Positions 11,531 to 22,707 of a stretch of 64,000 nt of DNA are shown here, piece by piece. The DNA comes from Phascolarctos cinereus. Lineage: Eukaryota > Chordata > Mammalia > Diprotodontia > Phascolarctidae. Positions within the stretch are counted from its first letter, which is position 1, and every line of letters starts with the position of its first letter. The notes beneath the pieces were generated by a model. The model was not told the DNA's origin. It saw nothing but the letters and a program-made list of their open reading frames with translations, and searched no databases. A program made the position numbers and the translations under genes. The stretch covers positions 2,070,001 to 2,134,000 of the forward strand of contig NW_018343969.1 of NCBI RefSeq assembly GCF_002099425.1, written 5' to 3'.

Positions 11531-11533
<3 letters not shown>

Positions 11534-12111
11534 ACATCCACAAGGTCTTTTTGTTATTGAGTTGTAACCAACCATAAAAAATTGGTAGCAAAAGTTTGTT
11601 CATGTTAATAATCAACCCAGTCCAGTCCAGTTTAACTTGCTGGGTTGGCTGAGAAAATTGGAGTGCAATTGTTTTGTTAAATGAAAATAAATGATTCCAT
11701 ATTACTATGCTTTTCAGAAACCTAGCGTTTTGCATCTTTCTTTTTTTTTTACACAGAATTAAGGAAACCATAATATCAGTGCACATTATAAAATAATTCC
11801 TCTCACTCTGGTTCATTGTGCTGTATTGTAGTAGGAATTTCATGGTTTGTATAGTACAGAGGTTTTAAATATTGTTTTTGCTTCATAGCACAGGACTTTC
11901 TTTGCCATAAAGAATTATTGGCAAATTATGGAAGAGTAGGGAGATTTACACATATGCAGGCTTTGCAAAAGTAAATTCCATTTAATTTGTAGGGGTACTC
12001 CAGCAACTACATGTTATTGCAAGTGTAAATTCTATAAAATTTACTGTCAGTTTTCCAAGATGTGAAACTTGGGCACATTAGTGTGCTTTGATACACCCTT
12101 TAAGAATCATT
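11531..12111. other. Unassigned intergenic sequence
   Basis: Nothing recognisable. The 163-residue minus frame at 11352-11843 runs through the microsatellite and is not a gene. Confidence 0.4.
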
Positions 12112-12205
12112 GGTGTAGTGGGAAAGAATACTGGGCTCAGAGGGGGCCTGGGTTCTAGTCTCAATTTTAATCTTATACAAGTCACATATCCTTTCTGCAC
12201 CTGCT
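12112..12205 (+). mobile_element. MIR fragment
   Basis: 'gtagtgggaaagaatactgg', 'cctgggttctagtctcaa' and 'caagtcacatatcctt' follow the MIR head and CORE. Confidence 0.65.
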
Positions 12206-12235
12206 TATATAATTATTATTATTATTTTATCTAGC

Positions 12236-12495
12236 ATGTAAGTAGTGCCTTATGCCAGGTACTGTGCTAAGTGTATAACAAAAGCTATCTCATTTTATTC
12301 TCACAACAACCCTGTAAGGAGGGAGATGCTATTTATTTACCCCATTTTACAGTTGAGGAAACTGAGTCTAACAGAAGTTAATTGACTTGCCCAAGATCAT
12401 ATAGCAAGTATGTGTCTCAGGCCATATTTGAACTCAGATCTTCTGGACTCTAGTCCTATCACTCTATCCACTGTACTACCTAGTTGCCTCCAAAA
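12236..12495 (-). mobile_element. MIR-type SINE
   Basis: In reverse it shows the full MIR body: 'tgccaggtactgtgctaag', 'tcacaacaaccctgtaagg', 'ccattttacagttgaggaaa', 'ttgacttgcccaagatca' and 'tttgaactcagatcttct'. Confidence 0.85.
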
Positions 12496-13134
12496 TTAAG
12501 GCATGTACAATTCTTTTCAGATTTGACTTTGCATAGTTCTACTAATCACTTGGACTCCAGCAGCACTGAATTCCTTGCACCCCTAAACACTGTTTTTATT
12601 AGGAAATCATCCATTAAAAAAACTCAGCAATGAACAGTAAAGATATCATAGATAGTTTTTAGGGGTATTTGGATAAAAAATGTTTCTACATATCACATAA
12701 GCTGTCAAGATGGATTCTACTGCCCAGAGACATGTTGCATATTTTTCAGAATTTGTGCATCTGCTATGTACTTGGAAAGATTTAAAGTTTTCTGTAAACA
12801 CAGCAGAAATGAACAATAGACAACTCAGAAGCCCTCATGTCTTCAGCCTCTTACTTTCAAAAATCATTTTCCAGCAAGTAAAGAATCCAAACTGGAGAGA
12901 TAGCCTTCATGAAGAAATAGTCACATTATCTCAGGGAGACTCAAAGGTACCTAAGAATTTTGTGATGAAATTCCCAATGAATATCAACTGCACACATCTG
13001 TTTGCAGCTTAAAAAAAAAAGCCAACTCATTCTATGCATTTTTTTAAGTTGAAATATTCCTATAGGGGAAATATCAGGGCCTAAGGCTGTAAAAATTTCA
13101 TATCAGGAAAACTTTGTGTGGCAAAATCTTGTAT
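12496..13134. other. Unassigned intergenic sequence
   Basis: A 100-residue plus frame at 12710-13012 has no recognisable motif. No splice context or homology can be argued from sequence alone. Confidence 0.35.
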
Positions 13135-13430
13135 TAAAATGAGCCCTGGATCCAGAATTAGAAAACCTGAGTTCTAATCTTCTTTCTGCTACTGTGCAAT
13201 CTTGGACAAGTCATTCAATCTCTTGGGAACCTCTCTAGTTTATGAGTCTCTGGAGTCTCTTCATCTGTAAAATGGTCAGGGGTGGATTGGACCTATAATT
13301 GGACCTTTCCAACTCCAAATCTATGATCCTATACCCACTTCACATCTCTGGGCCTCAGTTTCCTCATCTGAAAAATAAGCAGGTTGTACTTGATGATCTT
13401 GAAGTTTCCTTTCAGCTCTAGATCCTATTT
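13135..13430 (+). mobile_element. MIR, nearly full length
   Basis: Reads 'acctgagttctaatctt', 'cttggacaagtcattcaat', then twice a 'cctcagtttcctcatctg' type segment, ending 'gatgatcttgaagtttcc...cagctctagatcctat'. The duplicated CORE-downstream segment (13255-13275 and 13352-13372) suggests two overlapping MIR fragments. Confidence 0.8.
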
Positions 13431-14668
13431 ATTAGGAAAGAATACATTGAAAAGTTATAGCAATGATTAGTAAAGATTCTATAGTTACAGTAGCCCTTAA
13501 GGGAAATGATAAAGAGTATAATTCTAACAACAGTCCATAGCTGTTTTAAATTTATTTCATACAAAGAAGCAGCACCATCCAAAGGAAAAGAATTATCTTC
13601 AGACATATTTCACCTCCCCCCCCATTCCTCTGAGTTTGTATCTTTTCCAAGCATACCTTTTCTAATCAATCAGTACATTGTATGTAAGTCTGTCTGTCTC
13701 TCTTTGTGTATATGTGCATGTATTCTCTCTCAACTGTGTGTATAAAAAGCATCAGGGAGAAATGCAAAGTACCTATTTTACAGAATATTTGTAACCCCCC
13801 AAAATAGTCCACAAAAATGCGTCATGGGGTAACTAAAGGTAACCAAGTACATATGCCTTCACTCCATAGATCCTTCCCACCAGAGAAGAGAGATTATCCA
13901 AAAATAAGCCTATGAATTAACTATGAGATACTCTGACCCATTGCATCCTTATCCTAAGTCCTCTTTGCTTTGAGTCAATAAAGTTCTGTTCATTTTGTAG
14001 GATTAACTGTAAAAAGTCTCTGATAATGAACTGGGTTCATTCAGACTTGGTAATCTAGTTTTCCTCCATTCTAATTGTGACATATTTTCCCTTCATGCAG
14101 GTCCTGGAGAGTGAGGACAATTTATTCAAAAAGGGCACCTCTATAGAATTCTTTTAAAATTTGTTTTTAATATTTTTTTTATTCTGAACATAATAACCAA
14201 GAAATGAAACCTTCTCAATATACAAAGAACAAAAAAAATGTATAAAAAGCCTACAATTTTGGTATCAGTTTATTTAATAAAAATATATATTAATTTGGTC
14301 AAGGTAATAAAAACATTGTCTTGTTTGTAGTCTTTCTAAGCTTTTTTCATTTCCTTTTGAGTTTCTTGATGTTTTATCAATCTGTTTTCTTTCTTATTTT
14401 GTCTCATTGCATATCTGTCATTTCTTACCATTTCTTTCTCCAACTCATTCTCACATAGAATTCTCTGGGCTATCCCTGGACTATGTCAAATCTTATTTAC
14501 AATCAACATCCAAACCTCCAATATTGTTAAATAAAAGTAATTCACCTCAAAATATGTCTGGAAACAACATGATAAACCATATTTCTTTTACTTACATTTC
14601 TTTTTCTCTCCCTATTATTCAATTAAGTAATCTTAATAATTTACCTCATATTCCTAATTTTAAAACTG
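13431..14668. other. Unassigned intergenic sequence
   Basis: No gene or repeat was recognised. The 126-residue plus frame at 14407-14787 is AT-rich, has no domain, and runs into the LTR-like block. Confidence 0.35.
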
Positions 14669-15219
14669 TGTGGGATGTCACTCAAATTAAAGAACACACA
14701 GAAGTATCCAAGGAGAAACAGAAAGCTAATTTATTATTATTATTTCAAACCTCGAGATTTGGGTGTCCCTCCACCAGAATTCTCTGATGAAAGGAGAGAA
14801 AGTACAGGAACAAAGCACCTGATTAAATAACCCAAATGGGAAAATTCCCCCCTCCCACCAACTGGCCAATATTTGGCTCACATTCTCAATGTACCAAAGA
14901 AACTGAAAACAAAACAATGAACACAATATACATATCTATATTTCTTAGTTTGCTGACGTAATACCAAAGAAGCAATTAAAGATGTGCAGTCAAGCTAGAC
15001 AATGTAGCCAGGTCACCATGACCAAAATATAGCAACAGGTGGATCAACAAAATACGGGGGGGGGGGGGGGGGCTTCTTCAGGAGTTTCAGGCTTGTCAAA
15101 CTTTAACTACTTAACAATGGCATGGGGGGTACTTGGGGTTGAATTCCCATAAATCAGGTGATTTCTAGTAAACCAAAACTTAGGCCTGTCAGGCTGCTAT
15201 GCCTGCCTTGAGTCTAACA
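14669..15219 (-). mobile_element. LTR-like block, probable solo LTR of an endogenous retrovirus
   Basis: On the minus strand the block starts 'tgttagactcaaggcagg', has an aataaa signal (14730-14735 complement) about 60 bases before a terminus reading 'gtgacatcccaca', and has TG...CA ends. No internal retroviral region is recognised beside it. It carries a G16 run at 15057-15072 on the plus strand. Fossil; family unassigned. Boundaries rest on the TG/CA ends alone. Confidence 0.4.
15057..15072. repeat. Homopolymer G16
   Basis: Sixteen consecutive G on the plus strand, inside the LTR-like block. Confidence 0.95.
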
Positions 15220-15639
15220 CAATTTCTATTTATTCTTCTAAGAAGTTTTCACAGGACCCCTCATCCCACTCAGCCTTATCCCAAATCTTAATTACACTGA
15301 GGAGTCTTCACTGGAACATCTCATTCACAACTTTGATAGATGTAGCTATAAACAAAGACAATAATAAAATAAAATATTTAACCCTGTCTAACAATAATCC
15401 TGAGGTCTTGGCCCATCAATCTACTTATGGGAGTATCTTATCACATAACCCTGGATCCACTGGCTATATTCCAAGACAACTTGTAACAATTTTAAAAAGA
15501 CAGCTGTGTGATAATTCTCATAGCCTTGTAATACAAATGAGATAGCATAGGTTAAAAAAATCAGCAACAAGTAAAGGAGTTCACAATCATATAACGGTAG
15601 TTGATGCATTTTGTTTGGTTTATATTGCTTCCTTCTGAC
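15220..15639. other. Unassigned sequence beside the LTR-like block
   Basis: The minus frame at 15421-15657 has a hydrophobic stretch (LLYLLLIFLTYAISFVL). I cannot tie it to any known protein. Confidence 0.3.
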
Positions 15640-15890
15640 ATTAGCCTCGTGTGACAAAGCATGTTAACTACGGAGAAAGGAGGATGTGGATTGAATCCCA
15701 TTTCTGACACTTACTGGGATGCTGACCTTGGAATTTTCTTAACATTTTTCAAGCTCATTTTCCACACCTACAAAATGAGAATACTGGTACCTCTAGTCTA
15801 GACTTTCTTTATTTTTGTGAAGATTAAATTAAATGATGCATGCTCACAAATCTCGAAGTGCTATATGTACATAAGATATTATTTTTCAGA
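15640..15890 (+). mobile_element. MIR (MIRb-like)
   Basis: 'gattgaatcccatttctgac' and 'ctcattttccacacctacaa' are followed by a tail 'ctcgaagtgctatatgtac...agatatta', matching the MIR 3' region. Confidence 0.7.
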
Positions 15891-16014
15891 TGACTTCCAG
15901 GATTTAGAGACTATATTTAACATAAGGAAAGAGACCCTTCCTGCAATTTTATTGGTATAGGGAATTCCCCTATAAGGAAACATATTTCTGACAATACCTC
16001 TTCATCTTATAATT

Positions 16015-16090
16015 TTAGAGAATTGCCTCTAGCCCTGAGAAATTAATTGACTTTCCCCCATATCAAAGAGCTAGTAAGTTTCAGAGGTAG
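16015..16090 (-). mobile_element. MIR, first half (split by LTR)
   Basis: 'ctgagaaattaattgacttt' and 'aaagagctagtaagtttcag' match the MIR CORE in reverse. The matching second half resumes at 16601. Confidence 0.7.
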
Positions 16091-16600
16091 TGATGGGGTG
16101 CTAATGATGGACCCTGAAAAGGCCCTAGACTTTTCCACATGGCCTAGGCCCCTGGTGTTCACCTGGGGCACTTGGCCCTTCCTGGTTCCTTGCATTGTGG
16201 CTTTGAGCCTGCTACAATATCCAGTTCTCTGTTATCTCTAACTTAGCCCAGCCCTTCATTGTCTGTTACCTATGGATCACCCTCCAGCCACTTCCCACCC
16301 TTAATTCCATCTAGACCCCTTCTGTCTTCCCAGTCACATCCAACTACTTGGCTACTCCTAGATCCCATCCAGATCTTCTCAGTCTTTCTGTATAAAAGGT
16401 CTATCTTGCCTCCATTAAAGTGCTCAGATTCTTAAAATCTGGCCAACAGTGCATATTCACTAGGAATATTGCCTACCTCAACCAGTGCCTTCATAAACCT
16501 TGTCTCTGACTGAAAGAAGGTTTGAGTTAAATTCTTTCAAGGCAGGACCACATCTTTTGCCCTTGAGTTTCGGGGTTCTCAGAAGCCCTAGCCTGCAACA
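16091..16600 (+). mobile_element. Solo LTR of an endogenous retrovirus
   Basis: A 510-bp block starts TG and ends CA and cuts a MIR in two at a precise point. It contains a TATA box (tataaaag at 16391) and an attaaa poly-A signal (16414-16419) in LTR order, followed by a U5-like stretch. The flanks (gtag / tcag) would fit a decayed 4-bp duplication, as in class I elements, but this is weak. It is a fossil left by LTR-LTR recombination and is younger than the MIR. Family unassigned. Confidence 0.65.
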
Positions 16601-16672
16601 TCAGGATTTGAACCCAGATCTTCCTGGCTTGTAATATGGTGTCTATCAATTATACTATGCTGCCTTTCTGTA
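16601..16672 (-). mobile_element. MIR, second half
   Basis: 'caggatttgaacccagatct' and 'ttatactatgctgcc' continue the MIR broken at 16090. Confidence 0.7.
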
Positions 16673-17321
16673 TCAAAATAAGACAATTGGCTTAGGAAAT
16701 GAAAATGGAAAGATTATTGCAAATACAAGTGACTGCACTGCAAAAGGAATAGAGACAATATAAGATTATAATAAAACATCTAAAAATAATCAGGACCAAA
16801 TCATTCATATTAAGAAGAAGTAGTTGCTAAAGTACAGATTCTCCTCTTCATACAGGCACTAGGTCAAAAAGTATTGCTTCAATAAAGGGCAATTAAATAG
16901 TGATGTATAGTGGTTTGTTTTGGTTCTATGTAGCAAAATGAATCATATTATATGGCCCCGGGTGAGTATTAAACAAAACCCATTCAGCTTGTACCTGTCA
17001 CTAGGAACACCTGGTTGAAATACTGGGTGAAGAAAAACAAACAAAAAGAAACTCTAGGGTTACAATTTCAGTTTCTTTTTTACCCTACAAAATATGCTTT
17101 TCATGAGTTTAATTGACTCTCCTTGGGCTACATTCTTATCTTTGAAATTCTAAAGGAAAACAAAGTCAAACAGAATTATAGAAAAATGATTTTTTTTATA
17201 AGTATAAGCAGGTCAACTCTATTATAAAATAAGTCAGGGGGTGTCTGTATGGCTCACATTTGGGAAAGTGAATACCATTTGCTGTGACCCCAAGTTGAAC
17301 AATGCTGCAACAATATTTTAA
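16673..17321. other. Unassigned intergenic sequence
   Basis: Nothing recognisable was found. Confidence 0.4.
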
Positions 17322-17350
17322 ACACACACACATGCACACACATCACCACC

Positions 17351-17395
<45 letters not shown>
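17322..17395. repeat. Compound microsatellite (CA)n(CAC)n(CAT)n
   Basis: A CA run is followed by CAC/CCA triplets (17342-17366) and CAT triplets (17367-17395). Confidence 0.95.
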
Positions 17396-17576
17396 TAGTG
17401 ATTCCATATGGCTTCAAATTTTAGAATATTACAAACTCAGATCAAAATTGAAGGTGTATGGAATGTCAATGAACAGACACAGATAAGTCTAAATTGTAAT
17501 ACTAAAGACAACATAAAGAAATAGTATAAAGGAAATTATTTAGGATATGCATCACTTGGAAAGAGGAAGCTGAGTG

Positions 17577-20500
17577 ACCACAAAAAGAGCTGCTATAAAA
17601 ATTTTTATACTGCGGGTTCTTTTTTCCATTTGTATGATCTCTTTGGGATATAGCTCTAGAAGTGCTATTGCTGGGTTAAAGGGTATGAACATTTTTATAA
17701 CCCTTTGGGCATAACGCCAAATTGCTGTCCAAAATGGTTGCATCATTTCACAACTCCACCAACAATGCATGAGTGTTCCAATTTTCCCACATCTTCTCCA
17801 ACATTTACCATTTTCCTGTTTTGTCATGTTGGCCAATTTGATAGGTATGATGTGGTACCTCAGAGCTGTTTTGATTTGCATTTTTGTAACCAATAATGAT
17901 TTGGAGAATTTTTTCATATCACTAAAGACAGCTTTAATTTCTCCATCTGAGAACTGCCTCTTCATATCCTTTGACCATTTATCATTTGAGGAATGACTTA
18001 CATTCTTATAAATTTAAATTAATTCTCTATATATTTTAGAAATGAGGCCCTTATCAGACACTGATTATAAAAATTCTTTCCCAGTTTTCTGCTTCCCTTC
18101 TAATCTTGGTTGCATTGGCTTTGTTCGTGCAAAAACTTCTCAATTAAATGTAATCAAAGTTATCCATTTTGCTTTTCATAATGTTCTCTGTCTCATGTTT
18201 GGTCATGAAATCTTCTATTCTCCATAAATCTGTTAGGTAAACTATTCCTTGCTCTCCCAGTTTGCTTGTAGTATCAGCCTTTATATCTAAATCATGAATG
18301 CATTTTGACTTTATTTTGGTGTATGGTGTGAGATTTTGATCTATATGTAGTTTCTGCCATACTCTTTTCCAGTTTTCTCAACAGTTTTTGTCAGAGTGAG
18401 TTCTTATCTCAGAAGCTGTGGTCTTTGGGTTTATCAAATAATAGATTGCTATAGTCATTGACCACTGTGTCTCACATACTTAACCTATTCCACTGATCCA
18501 CCACTCTATTTCTTAGTCAGTACCAAGCAGTTTTGATAATCGTTACTTTATAATACAATTTAAGATCTGGAATGGCTAGGCCCCCTTCCCTTGCATTTCT
18601 TTTCATTAGTTCCCTTGATATGCTGGACCTTTTGTTCTTCCAAATGAATCTTGTTATTATTTTTTCTAACTCTATACAATAATTTTTTGGTAGTTTGATT
18701 GGTATGGCACTGAATAAGTAAATTAGCTTAGGTAGGATTGTCATTTTTATTATATTAGCTCGGTCTACCCATGACCAACTGATGTTTTTCCAATTATTTA
18801 GATCTGACTTTATCTGTGTGAAAAGTGTTTGTGATTGTGTTCATAGAGTTCCTGGGCTTATTTTGGGAGGTAGACTCCTAAATATTTTATAATATCTACA
18901 GTAAGTTTAAATGGAATTTCTGTTTCTATCTCTTGCTGTTGGGCTTTATTGGTAATATATAGAAATGTAAATGATTTATGTGAGTTTATTTTATAGCCTG
19001 CAACTTTGCTAAAGTTGTTTATTATTTCAAAGTAGTGTTTTACTTGATTCTCTAGGATTCTCTAACCGTATCATCATGTCATCTGCAAAGAGTGATAGCT
19101 TTGTTTCTTCTTTGCCTATTCTAATACCTTCAATTTCTTTTTCTTCTCTTATTGCTAAAGCTAATGTTTCCAGTAGGATATTGAATAGCAGTGGTGATAA
19201 TGGACATCCTTGTTTCACCCCCAATTTTATTAGAAATGCTTACAGCTTGTCCCCATTATATATGATGTTTGCTGAAGGTTTTAGGTAGATTCTATTTATT
19301 ATTTTAAGGAAGACTCCATTTATTCCTATGCTATCCAGAGTTTTTAATAGGAATGGGTGTTGTATTTTGTCAAAAGCTTTTTCTGCATCTATTGAGATGA
19401 TCATGTGGTTTCTGTTAGTTTTGGTGTTGATATGCTCATTATGCTGATAGTTCCTAATATTGAACCAGCCTGCATTCCTGATATAAATCCTAAATGCTCA
19501 TAGTGTATTATTCTTGTGATAAGTTGCTGTAATCTGTTTGCTAACATTTTATTTAAAATTTTTACATCTATATTCATTACAGAAATTGGTCTATAATTTT
19601 CTTTCTCTGTTTTGACTCTTCCTGGTTTAGGTATCAGCACATATTGTATCATAAAAATAATTTGGTAAGACCTTCTATCCCAATAGTTACTATTAAATAG
19701 TGGAAATTTTGGAATTAATTGTTCTTTAAATGTTTGATAGAATTCACTGTATCATCTGGCCCTGGAGATTTTTTCCTAGGGAGTTCATCAATGGCTTGTT
19801 CAATTTCTTTTTCTGAGATGGGGTTATTTAAGTATTTTACTTCCTCTTCTTTAATCTGGCAATTTATATTTTTGTAAATATGTATCCATTTCACTAAGAT
19901 TGTCAAATTTGTTGGCATATAGTTGGGCAAAATACCTAATTATTGTTTTAATTTCCTCTTCCTTGGTGGTGCTACCCTTTTCATTCTTGATACTAGTAAT
20001 TTGGTTTTCTTCTTTCTTTTTTTAATTAAATTAACCAAAGGTTTATCTATTTTTGGTTTTTTCATAAAACCAGCTCTTAGTTTTATTTATTAGTTCAATA
20101 GTTTTCTTAATTTCAATTTATTAATTTTTCTTTGGTTTTCAATATTTCTAATTTGGTGTTTAATTGAGGATTTTTAATTTGTTCTTTTTCTAGTTTTTAG
20201 TTGTTCCAATTCATTGATCCTCTTTTTTCTATTTTATTTATGTAAGCATTTAGAGATATAAAACTTCCCCTGACAATGCTTTTGGCTATGTTGTCTCGTT
20301 ATTGTCATTCTCTTGAATGAAATTATTGATTGTTTCTATGATTTGTTGTTTGACCCAATCATTTTTTAGGATTAGATTATTTAGTTTCCAATTATTTTTT
20401 AGTCTATCTTTCCATGGCCCTTTATTACATATAATTTTTATTGCATCATGATCTCAAAATGATGCATTTAATATTTCTGTTTTTCTACATTGTATTATGA

Positions 20501-21120
20501 GGTTTTTATGCCTAGTACATGGTCAATTTTGTGTATGTGCCATGTACCACCAAGAAAAAAATATATTCCTTTCTATCCCCATTCAATTTTCCCCAGAGGT
20601 CTATCAAACCTAACTTTTCCTAATGTTATATTCACCTCCTTAACTTCTTTCTTATTTTGTGGTTAGATTTATCTAGTTCAGAGAGGGGGAGGTTGAGGTC
20701 CCCCACTAATATAGTTTTCCTGTAACTCCCTGAACTTCTCCTCTAAGAATTTGGATGCTATACCATTTGGTGCATATATGTTTAGTAATGATATTACTTC
20801 ATTGTCTATGGTGCCTTTTAGCAGGATGTAGTTTCCTTCCTTATCTCTTTTGATTAAATCTATTTTTGCTTTTGCTTTGTCTGAGATCAGGATTGCTACC
20901 CCTGCTTTTTTTACTTCAGCTGAAGCATAATATATTCTGCTCCAGCCTTTTACCTTCACCCTGTGTGTGTCACTCTTTTTCAAACGTGTTTCCTCCAAAC
21001 AACATATTGTAGGATTATGGTTTTTAATCCATTCTGCTATTCACTTCAGTTTAATGGGAGAGTCCATCACATTCACATTCCAATTATGATTACTATCTTT
21101 GTCTTTCTCTCCATCCTCCT
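17577..21120 (-). pseudogene. L1-B ORF2 remnant (endonuclease, RT, Cys region)
   Basis: Order along the minus strand: the apurinic-type endonuclease N-terminus with 'CCLEETRLKKSDTHRVKVKGW' split in the middle, then 'KAGVAILISDKAKAKIDL' and 'LLNIYAPNG' (20678-21080); the linker with '[11 protein letters not shown]' (about 19750-19800); RT motifs 'IPKPGR', '[19 protein letters not shown]' (19401-19652); '[15 protein letters not shown]' and the catalytic 'LFADDM' (19027-19224); 'AIPDLKLYYKVTIIKTAWY' (18517-18744); and the cysteine region 'CWRRCGKIGTLMHCWWSC' (17552-17965). Known function of the family: nicks target DNA and reverse transcribes L1 RNA in cis. Stops and frameshifts split it into at least six frames, and the C-terminus is cut off. 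Confidence 0.9.
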
Positions 21121-21734
21121 CTCCCAGTTTATGTTTTTCTTTCTCCTTTTCCCTCTTCACTAGTGTTTTGCTTTTGACCACTACCTTCCTCAGTCCCTCC
21201 TCCCTTCTGTTAGCCCCTTCCCTTTTCTTCCCCTTTACCCTTACTGCTTCTTCCTTCCCTTCTATCCCCCCTCCATTTTTCTTTCCCCTTTACCCTCCTA
21301 CTGTCTACAGGGCAAGTTAGATTTCCATGCCTAACTGATTATGTTATTCCTCTCTTGAGTCAAATCTGATGAGAGTAAGGTCCAAACAATGCTCATCTCC
21401 CTCCCTTCTTTCCTTCTGCTGTAATTGGTTTTTGTGTCTTTTCCTGTAATGTAATTTACCCTTGTCTGCCTCCTCCTTTCTCAGTACATTTTCTTAGATC
21501 AGATCAATCCACTTACTTGGATCCATTTAACCCACTTGATTAGATTTTTTTTTTATCATTACATCAAAGTCAACTTATATCCACCCCCTTTATGTATACT
21601 CCTTTAACATGGTATAATAACAATACAGTTCTTAAGAGTTACAAGTGTCATCTTCCCTTGTAGGGATGTAAACAGTTTGCTCTTATTAACAACATATTGC
21701 ATCTTTCTGTCCCATTTACCTTTTTTATCTCTCT
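21121..21734 (-). other. L1-B inter-ORF spacer
   Basis: About 0.6 kb between the ORF1 stop and the ORF2 start. It is pyrimidine-rich on the plus strand (purine-rich in L1 sense). Homologous spacers lie in L1-C (about 27190-27775) and L1-F (about 49490-50035), with the shared marker 'tctgatgagagtaaggt' and 'gggatgtaaacagtttg'. Human L1 has a spacer of only about 60 bp, so this one is long. Confidence 0.7.
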
Positions 21735-22707
21735 TCAGTCTTGAATTTGAAGATCAAATTTTCTGCTGAGCTCTGGTCTTTTTACCAGAAAGGTTTGGAA
21801 GTCCCCTATTTCATTGAATATCCATCTCCTCCCCTGAAAGATCATGCTCATTTTCTCTGGGTACTTGGTTCTTGGTTGTAATCCAAGCTCCTTTGCCTTA
21901 TGGAATATCATGTTCCATGACCTACGGTCTTTTAATGTAGAAGCTTCAAGGTCCTGTGTAATCCTGACTGTGGTTCCATGATATTTAAATTGTTTCTTTC
22001 TGGCTGTTCACAGTATTTTCTCCTTGACCTGGTAATTTTGGAATTTGGCTTGTATATTCCTTGGCGTTTTCAATTTGGGCTCTCTTTCAGGCAGTGAGCG
22101 GTGGATTCTTTCTATGGCTATTTTACCCTCTGGTTCTAGGACTTCAGGGCAGTTTTCCTTTATGATTTCCTGAAAGATACTGTCCTGGCTCTTTTTTTCA
22201 TCATGATTTTCAGGTAGACCAATAATTTTTAAATTGTCTCCCCTGGATCAATTTTCCAGGTCAATTGTTTTACCAATGAGGTATTTTATGTTTTCGTCTA
22301 TTTTTTTTCATTTTTTTTTGCTTCTGTTTGACTGATTCTTGCTCTCTCATAGACTCATTAGCTTCCATTTGCCTGATTCTAATTTTTAACAGATTGTTTT
22401 CTTCTATTAAATTTTGTAGCTCCTTCCCCATTTGGCCAATTGTATTTTTTAGGGACTTGTTTTCTTCGGTGTTCTTTTTTCCCAGTTGGCCAACTGTATT
22501 TTTTAAGGACTCTTCTATCTCTCTCATTTAACTTTTAAAATCCTTCTTGAGCTCTTCTAAGAAGGCTTTTTGGGCTTCAGACCAGTTCATACTCCCTTTT
22601 GAGGTTCCAGATGTGGGTTTGTTGACAATGCTGTCCTCTCCAGAATTTCTGCCTTGATCTTCACTTTTCTCATAATATGAATCTATGGTATGTTTCTTTT
22701 TACTCAT
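21735..22707 (-). pseudogene. L1-B ORF1 remnant
   Basis: The start chosen is ATG at 22707, giving 'MSKKKHTIDSYYEKSEDQG'. Next come a leucine/isoleucine heptad coiled coil ('LKNTIGQMGKELQNLIEENN', 22270-22527), an RRM region and a C-terminal domain ending '...RPELSRKFDLQIQD' with a TGA at 21735-21737. About 323 codons, in line with L1 ORF1p. The family protein is a trimeric RNA-binding chaperone that coats L1 RNA. An in-frame stop just before the coiled coil and at least one frameshift (length not a multiple of three) disable it. Confidence 0.85.

Noticed and set aside
11352-11843. 163-residue minus-strand open frame, the longest in the window
   Set aside because: It runs through the GA/TG microsatellite and encodes His-Thr and Leu-Ser repeats; the rest has no domain. 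An overlapping frame shows the same artefact.
14407-14787. 126-residue plus-strand open frame
   Set aside because: Asn/Ser/Leu-rich with no domain, and it crosses into the LTR-like block.
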